Source: Mya arenaria
Taxonomy: Eukaryota > Mollusca > Bivalvia > Myida > Myidae
Assembly: GCF_026914265.1 (NCBI RefSeq)
Contig: NC_069125.1
Span: 26,325,595 to 26,389,594, forward strand
Length of the DNA stretch: 64,000 bases
Reading direction: 5' to 3'
The notes under the pieces were generated by a model. That model did not search any database and was not told the DNA's origin. It saw nothing but the letters and a program-made list of their open reading frames with translations. Below, piece by piece: positions 58,762 through 64,000 of this stretch. How positions within the stretch are numbered: the first letter of the stretch is position 1; each line of letters starts with the position of its first letter. The position numbers and the translations under genes were made by a program.

Positions 58762-58891
58762 CAAACTGACTATTAAGCAGTAGTGTTGGCGCCTATTCCT
58801 TAGGTAGGGTCGGGTAACCAAAGCATATGTATTTTTATAGGCCTTAAAATTGGGAAATGGGCTTCTAATTTAATTGAGCTGAGAACTTATG

Positions 58892-59030
58892 AACCAGTCA
58901 ATTGTAACCACGGGGATTTTACCATCAGTTTGTCCCCCCCAGGGCAGGCATTTTACCTGGGATTGGCTGGACCGAAAGTCAAAGTCCCCGCTATTCCCGA
59001 CCTGGGGGGGGGCATAATTAGTCACAATTT
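58892..59030. mobile_element. GC-rich fold-back MITE, copy B, reduced
   Basis: Starts TGAACCAGTCAATTGTAACC and contains GGCTGGACCGAAAGTCAAAG and CCCCGCTATTCCCG, all matching the element at 52692-53026 in one orientation or the other. It is shorter, and its right end has decayed. Confidence 0.6.
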
Positions 59031-59639
59031 CATCTTTTTAATACTTTCTGTACTGTGACATCCATATTCCACTTTATGTAGGTTGAAAGTTCAAACATGT
59101 TTGGCGAGCTTTATATTCTGTATCTATGGTGAAAGCTTACACACCCAGAAAGAAAACTCTTACGACAAATGGAAATAAACTGACACACTTGTCAATAAGA
59201 ATGTTTAAATCAGGTGATGTAAGTCATTGAACAGCAAACTTCTTCCAACACCAGAACCGGGAAATCTGAAACATAAACCATTTAATCTTTATGCAACCAA
59301 ACAAATCATGCAATAAAATAAAATACAGGTTTTAAATTATATTTACTTGCTCCACTAGTCTAAAATATTAGACGTGTTATACGGGATTCCTCCAATCCCT
59401 AACGTCTAAACGGGAATATGCAAAAAACGGGGGTGTTTTAAAAATATTGAAATTGTTTTTAAGTGAAGTATTTTATGGTTGAAATTGATCATAAAGAGTT
59501 ATATTCATATTTTACCATGTAAGTGAAATGTTATTTTGCACTAAACAAGCATTTAATGCATTAAAACAAGTTGTTTACCTTTCCAATAAAACGAAAGTTG
59601 ACTGACACAGACAACAATTATGCGAAGGGGAACAACTCG
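59031..59639. other. No recognised feature
   Basis: AT-rich DNA. I see no gene or element ends that can be supported. Confidence 0.4.
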
Positions 59640-59723
59640 ATACAATCGTAATAACTCGGCCTCCTCCGACAAAGCTTCGAGATAGACCTCGTTATACAAT
59701 CGTAACAACTCGGCCATGGCCGA
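59640..59723. repeat. Short direct repeat and 14-bp palindrome
   Basis: A 22-bp direct repeat, ATACAATCGTAA(T/C)AACTCGGCC, occurs at 59640-59661 and 59694-59715. The second copy runs into the perfect palindrome TCGGCCATGGCCGA (59710-59723). It is probably part of an unrecognised repeat. Confidence 0.6.
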
Positions 59724-59941
59724 AATGTTCCGAGCGATTTAAAACTGTGCCCTGAAGCCTTGCAGGTGCCCTTCATGTATATATCGTTATGTTTTGACAG
59801 AATGAAATGAAGAAAAGCCGTCAAACTCATAATTATAAGTTGGATATTTGTTTTTTTGTGTACGGAACTAATATAAAATAATATTATCTGGTAATATTTC
59901 TTGTTTTTATGATATTTTATAGACGCTATATGCTTTAACCC

Positions 59942-62151
59942 TAGTCATTCTAAAATGCCGTCCAGGCTTTTTTTTAATGATGGTTAGCCTGGACGTCATT
60001 CATAATAAAATTCGTAAACATGTTCAAAATGCCGATCAGAATTTGGTCGCAAATTTATTGAAATTATTCCAATTTAGTCTATTAAAACAAAAAAAGAACA
60101 CTTTACCTGTTAAAACTAATCCTTTTTACATCAATTGCACTATATATTATAAAATAATCACGTTCCGAATTGTTAAAACAACATACATTTTCAAACACCA
60201 TCAAAATTCACCAAACACCATTGTTTTCGTTAACGAATGTAGCCGAGAATATCCAAATGCATTTTCTTTTCTCTGCTTAAGGTTACACATGACTATTAGT
60301 TACTTTAGTACAGCTTAGTACGAGCTGTAGTGTCATTGGCAGTAGTTTTGTTAAGGCAACATATTGTAAACCTGTAAATTATTCAAAATAAATTAAGAAT
60401 GAAGTGTTTACAAACATTTATTACTTTTGTTAGCATATTGGAACAAGGTCATTTAGTTTTTTGCAAAATGAATCAAATAGCAATATCATTAAGTTTGTGG
60501 AATGTTATCATGCAAAGTATGGGAAGAATTTTCATTTGCATGCATGGCATTTTTTTCAGTTCGTATCATTATTTTCTATTCTTGTAATTTACCCCTCATT
60601 TGCGCTCACTTGGATGTCTTTGAACTTTTGTATGCTTAATATTCCTTTGTTTGGTTTCTTTAAAGCATCCAGATTCTGACACACAACAAAAAAACTTTTT
60701 TAAGTACTACTTGTCACAAACTTGTGGTAAGAGCAACCTCAGGTACCAACTGTGATTGTACGAGCTCTCTCCTCCCTACCTTTTTCCTACCAGTAGGCGA
60801 GTAAGTTTTCTGGTGTTCTCCAGTGAACGACCATTTGTATGTATGTTGACAAAAACCTGCCATGACGGTTTGAAATTCTGCAATTATTTGGAGGTTTTTG
60901 ATTGCCATCTTTTGACATAAAACATTTCTACATTTCTTTCCCACACGCACCTAGCCTCCCGTCTAAAAACGACCATACATTATAAATACTATATGTGTGC
61001 TTTTACTTTGTATGACAGAAATTAGAATACTGGGTAAAATTACCGGTTTGCCTTTATAAGCTTTGTTAAATTTTATAGCGTCTCTTTGAACCGCTGGCGC
61101 GTTCACGTCACAAACTGGGCATATGACCTTCTATAAGATGACATTTTAAATGTAAAGTCGGCGAAGATTGCACAAGTGTCCCATAACAACCCGAGGCATA
61201 TTCTATAAGAGCATGAAGGCCAATTCTCACACAGAGTCCCGGCTTTGTCATATTTTAACCCCTTAAACACATAAGCGTTACTTCTGTTTACCAATATAGT
61301 TCTTTAAAAAAACACACAACAATTCTAACTCTAGTTGTTTTCCTATAAGCTTTAAGCTTGACGATAAAACGCACTCTAGTCGGAAAAAAGCAAACAACAA
61401 TGTTCTGTAAATATGTTTTTCTATCAATTCCTTTAAAAATAGTAATTTCCTGAAGATTCCCTTTAGTTGAGTTTTGTATAGGTTTTTTGATGTGAGGAAT
61501 AAGGTATTTGTTAATATAAATATCATGAAACATCTGTTCTAGCAAAACTATATATATAGTATATACACATAATAAATTGATAAGTCAGCAAAATCTCTGA
61601 TTATTGTAAACTTGGATTCACTTAGTGTAACAATGCCGTTGATATACATGTTTTTTTTATATTTAGTCTTATTTTAAATACATGTGTATAATAGTATGCA
61701 TTGTCCACATTGCCCATAGAATAGTTTGTAAATAAATCTTGAATCCTGTATGTGACGATTAATGTTTTTCAAATTCATTAAGTACAAAAGTGTGGTAACT
61801 GATAATGATAGTGTTAGGGGAAGGTAATCCATACTAAAAATACTACTTCAGATTGAAACCTTAAAGTATAGTTGTGTGTAACCTTTTTTTCTTTTGGGCA
61901 GTAAGAAAGCTCCTGTCAACTAAAATCAGGTATTTAAATTACTTTTTTGAAGAAATAGCTTGTGAATTTGCAAAATGGATATGGTTATTGATAAGAATTA
62001 AGGTATTTATTGGCAGTCTTAAGCAATAGAATACAAATGAAGACCATTTCATTTCATAGACAGTTTTTACATGTTTACGAATTTTGTTATGAATGACGTT
62101 CCAGGCTAACCATCATTAAAAAAAAGCCTGGACGGCATTTTAGAATGACTA
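59942..62151. mobile_element. MULE-like non-autonomous element, 2210 bp
   Basis: The ends are inverted repeats of about 82 bp (59942-60023 and 62069-62151) that differ by about one indel and one substitution, beginning TAGTCATTCTAAAATGCCG. They are flanked by the 10-bp duplication GCTTTAACCC (59932-59941 and 62152-62161). Long inverted ends with a 9-11 bp duplication point to Mutator-like elements. Each end holds its own hairpin: GTCCAGGCT (59960-59968) faces AGCCTGGAC (59986-59994). The interior is AT-rich; its ORFs (longest 113 codons at 59977-60318) resemble no transposase, so it must be mobilised in trans. Confidence 0.82.
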
Positions 62152-62271
62152 GCTTTAACCCGTAATCCTGATCGGAACAACTACCCACTTTTGATACTAA
62201 ACAATTTGTACGTGAAGGAATTGCCATATCAAAAATCTAAAAAAAATCCGTCAACGTACAATTATTTGGAC

Positions 62272-62464
62272 TACTTGTTCCACTATTCATTTAAATTTCT
62301 CATTTTAATGGTGAAGTCATATAAGGCATTCATTTCCACTTGACAATCATCCGAAAATACACAACGTCCGAATTAAGTAAACTTCACTCAAGTCAAAATA
62401 TTTATTTCCAGACAAGTGATCACCGAAACTCGAGTGTACCATTATATTCTACATATAAATAGTG
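62272..62464 (-). repeat. Dispersed repeat, block 2, copy B (right arm of a large inverted repeat)
   Basis: Reverse complement of 55804-56015, with a few small differences. It is followed directly by block 1 in the same orientation. Confidence 0.85.
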
Positions 62465-62531
62465 TTCAAATGCCGTTGTTATATTAACTTGATCAACAAA
62501 AGTAAAATAAATGGTAACCTTATAGCGTCCA
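62465..62531 (-). repeat. Dispersed repeat, block 1, copy B
   Basis: Reverse complement of 41633-41697, nearly identical. Here blocks 1 and 2 are contiguous, so they belong to one family. Confidence 0.75.
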
Positions 62532-62740
62532 CTGGGCGCCGCCATTATTAGCAAGCAGGGAACCAGACTAGCAATCGGAACTCTTCGGCTAGTATCAAGA
62601 TATGGCCTCGGATATAATACGGGTCGTAAGAAAATAGTCCATCATGGCCGACCAAGAAGGTGTTCAAACAACCAAGAGATATGTTAGTCCAAAGACAGAA
62701 TGAGGAGCGAACTTTTACCACTTATTTGTGTGTAAGTGTT
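62532..62740 (+). other. Possible 5' exon of an unidentified transcript
   Basis: A locally CpG-richer stretch with an ATG at 62644 that opens a 19-codon ORF (MADQEGVQTTKRYVSPKTE), then a good donor (GTAAGT near 62732). A candidate second exon lies at about 63496-63567 (acceptor TTTTCAG, donor GTAATG). The ORF stops before the donor, so any transcript may be non-coding or start elsewhere. Confidence 0.2.
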
Positions 62741-63765
62741 ATTTTTTATACTTATTGTATTTTAATAAAATATAAAAATAGTTTTAAAAGAGCCCTAATG
62801 AGAAACTAATTGGAAATGTCATTAATTCTTAGTGGGTGGGGTAGTTCTGGCTTCCATAACTTAAATGTTGATATTTATTTTTTTGATGTTTACAACGCAT
62901 TCAAAAAGGTAATATATAACGTGTTCGCTGAAGTTCTTTAGCTTTGGGTGGGGTAAAGTCTTCTTTCATTTGACAGATTCTAATTTAGATTTTAGTAAAT
63001 AACAATTTTGAAGCACCAGTGATCAGTGGCACAAATTAAGAAAACAAATACTCTATTTGTTTTGTGTTTTTAATAACAAATAAGTCTGAATCTGACTTTA
63101 CTTAGATCGATAATGGGTTAGACTTTCTTTCTCAGTGTATTTATCTCATACATTTCATATCATTAACTTTATTTTTTTTATAATTAAAATTTACATTCTT
63201 TTAACCAAGGATGTATGGTTTATATGTCCGTAAGTGTTGGTAGCGAACAACTTAATGTAATGGCACAATTGAATACCTCGGCCCTGTTCACTAATATAGT
63301 TCTCTAAATAAATTAGATCTTCATTCTATTGGTTTAACAAAATGAGTTTGAACGCATAAACCAGCACACATTTCTTTCAAGACTAAATTCTTTGATATCC
63401 AGTGGTGGTGATGCAAAAACATTGAAAAATGCTGACATTTTTACTGTGCCAATGAAATGCAGACATTTAAATTTTAATCTTATTGTCATTTTCAGAGAAG
63501 AGTATGGTACCAGGGGTGCAGCTGACTCTGATTCCCGGCTTGTTCTAATGAAAAAAGGCAGATGAGGTAATGGTTGTGCTATTTTTGAAATTCGGACAAT
63601 AATTTAACAGTCAAGTATCCTATTGGTTTAAGCACAAAAGTACCTGCATGTTTGTACAATTAACCAACAAGGATTGACAGTATCAAAATATCAACATTGT
63701 AGATGAATTTAAACATGATAACAATTTCAATTCATATTTTTTAATTAACCAGTAGTCCAGAGCTA
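62741..63765. other. No further supported feature
   Basis: AT-rich DNA; apart from the exon-like stretch at 63496-63567, nothing recognised. Confidence 0.4.
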
Positions 63766-63766
63766 A

Positions 63767-64000
63767 AAGCTGCTCTCTCACAGATTGACAGTTCTTCTTG
63801 GTCATTCTTCAAAAGCCCAAAGAAGTAATTAAATTAAATTTACACATATAATTAATCATATGGCTTAAAGCAATAGCAAAAAAATATTTTCCAAACAATT
63901 GAAATCTGTTCTATTATGTGTGACCTTATATGACTAGTTGGAGGATTTTTTACCAAATTTTCAAACTTGTATATGAAAGACTGTGATCTGATATTATGTC
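63767..64000. mobile_element. Partial MITE of the AGCTGCACTCTCACAG family
   Basis: AAAAGCTGCTCTCTCACAG followed by ATTGACAGTTCTTC resembles the left end of the elements at 44744 and 44938. The other end is not visible and would lie beyond the window or be lost. Confidence 0.4.

Noticed and set aside
1-64000. LTR retrotransposon or endogenous virus with long terminal repeats
   Set aside because: No pair of long direct repeats with a polyprotein between them was seen; the only integrase-like sequence is the multi-exon gene at 46687-53643.

Overview
This window is eukaryotic nuclear DNA, most likely from a bivalve mollusc. It is AT-rich, its genes have introns, it carries LINE, SINE and MITE copies, and several short inverted-repeat families (for example ends beginning AGCTGCACTCTCACAG) are of a kind I associate with bivalve genomes. 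The mollusc assignment is inference; I recognise no housekeeping host gene.

Bases 1-41220 are one tandem array of a 2.9-kb unit (macrosatellite): ten units of 2906-2908 bp plus one partial unit at the right edge. The units are almost identical and look non-coding. The array enters from beyond the left end and stops at about 41220. Unit 2 is interrupted by a 6481-bp ISL2EU DNA transposon (4031-10511) with perfect 17-bp terminal inverted repeats and an AT duplication. It carries a spliced THAP-DDE transposase on the plus strand and a spliced SAP-SWIM-YqaJ nuclease on the minus strand, converging on a MITE nested between their 3' ends. Unit 10 holds a 443-bp internal triplication and a 3287-bp CR1/L2-like LINE on the minus strand (36391-39677).

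Bases 41221-64000 are dispersed-repeat-rich DNA. The main gene is a minus-strand, 12-exon model between 53643 and 46687 encoding an integrase-core (rva_4-like) protein. Around it lie short transposons with identifiable ends: hAT5-like elements with 5-bp duplications (42850-43495, 54534-54913), a nested pair with TTAA targets (44744-45414), a GC-rich fold-back element with a TTA duplication (52692-53026), a tRNA-derived SINE (57717-58056) and a 2210-bp MULE-like element with long hairpin-bearing ends and a 10-bp duplication (59942-62151).

The least explained structure is an array of about eight palindromes at 55414-55780. CCGGAGAT-type arms face ATCTCCGG arms across short AT-rich loops with a period near 46 bp. 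Next in interest are the 443-bp triplication, whose junctions are palindromes, and the patchwork of variants across the 2.9-kb units, which records how the array grew.
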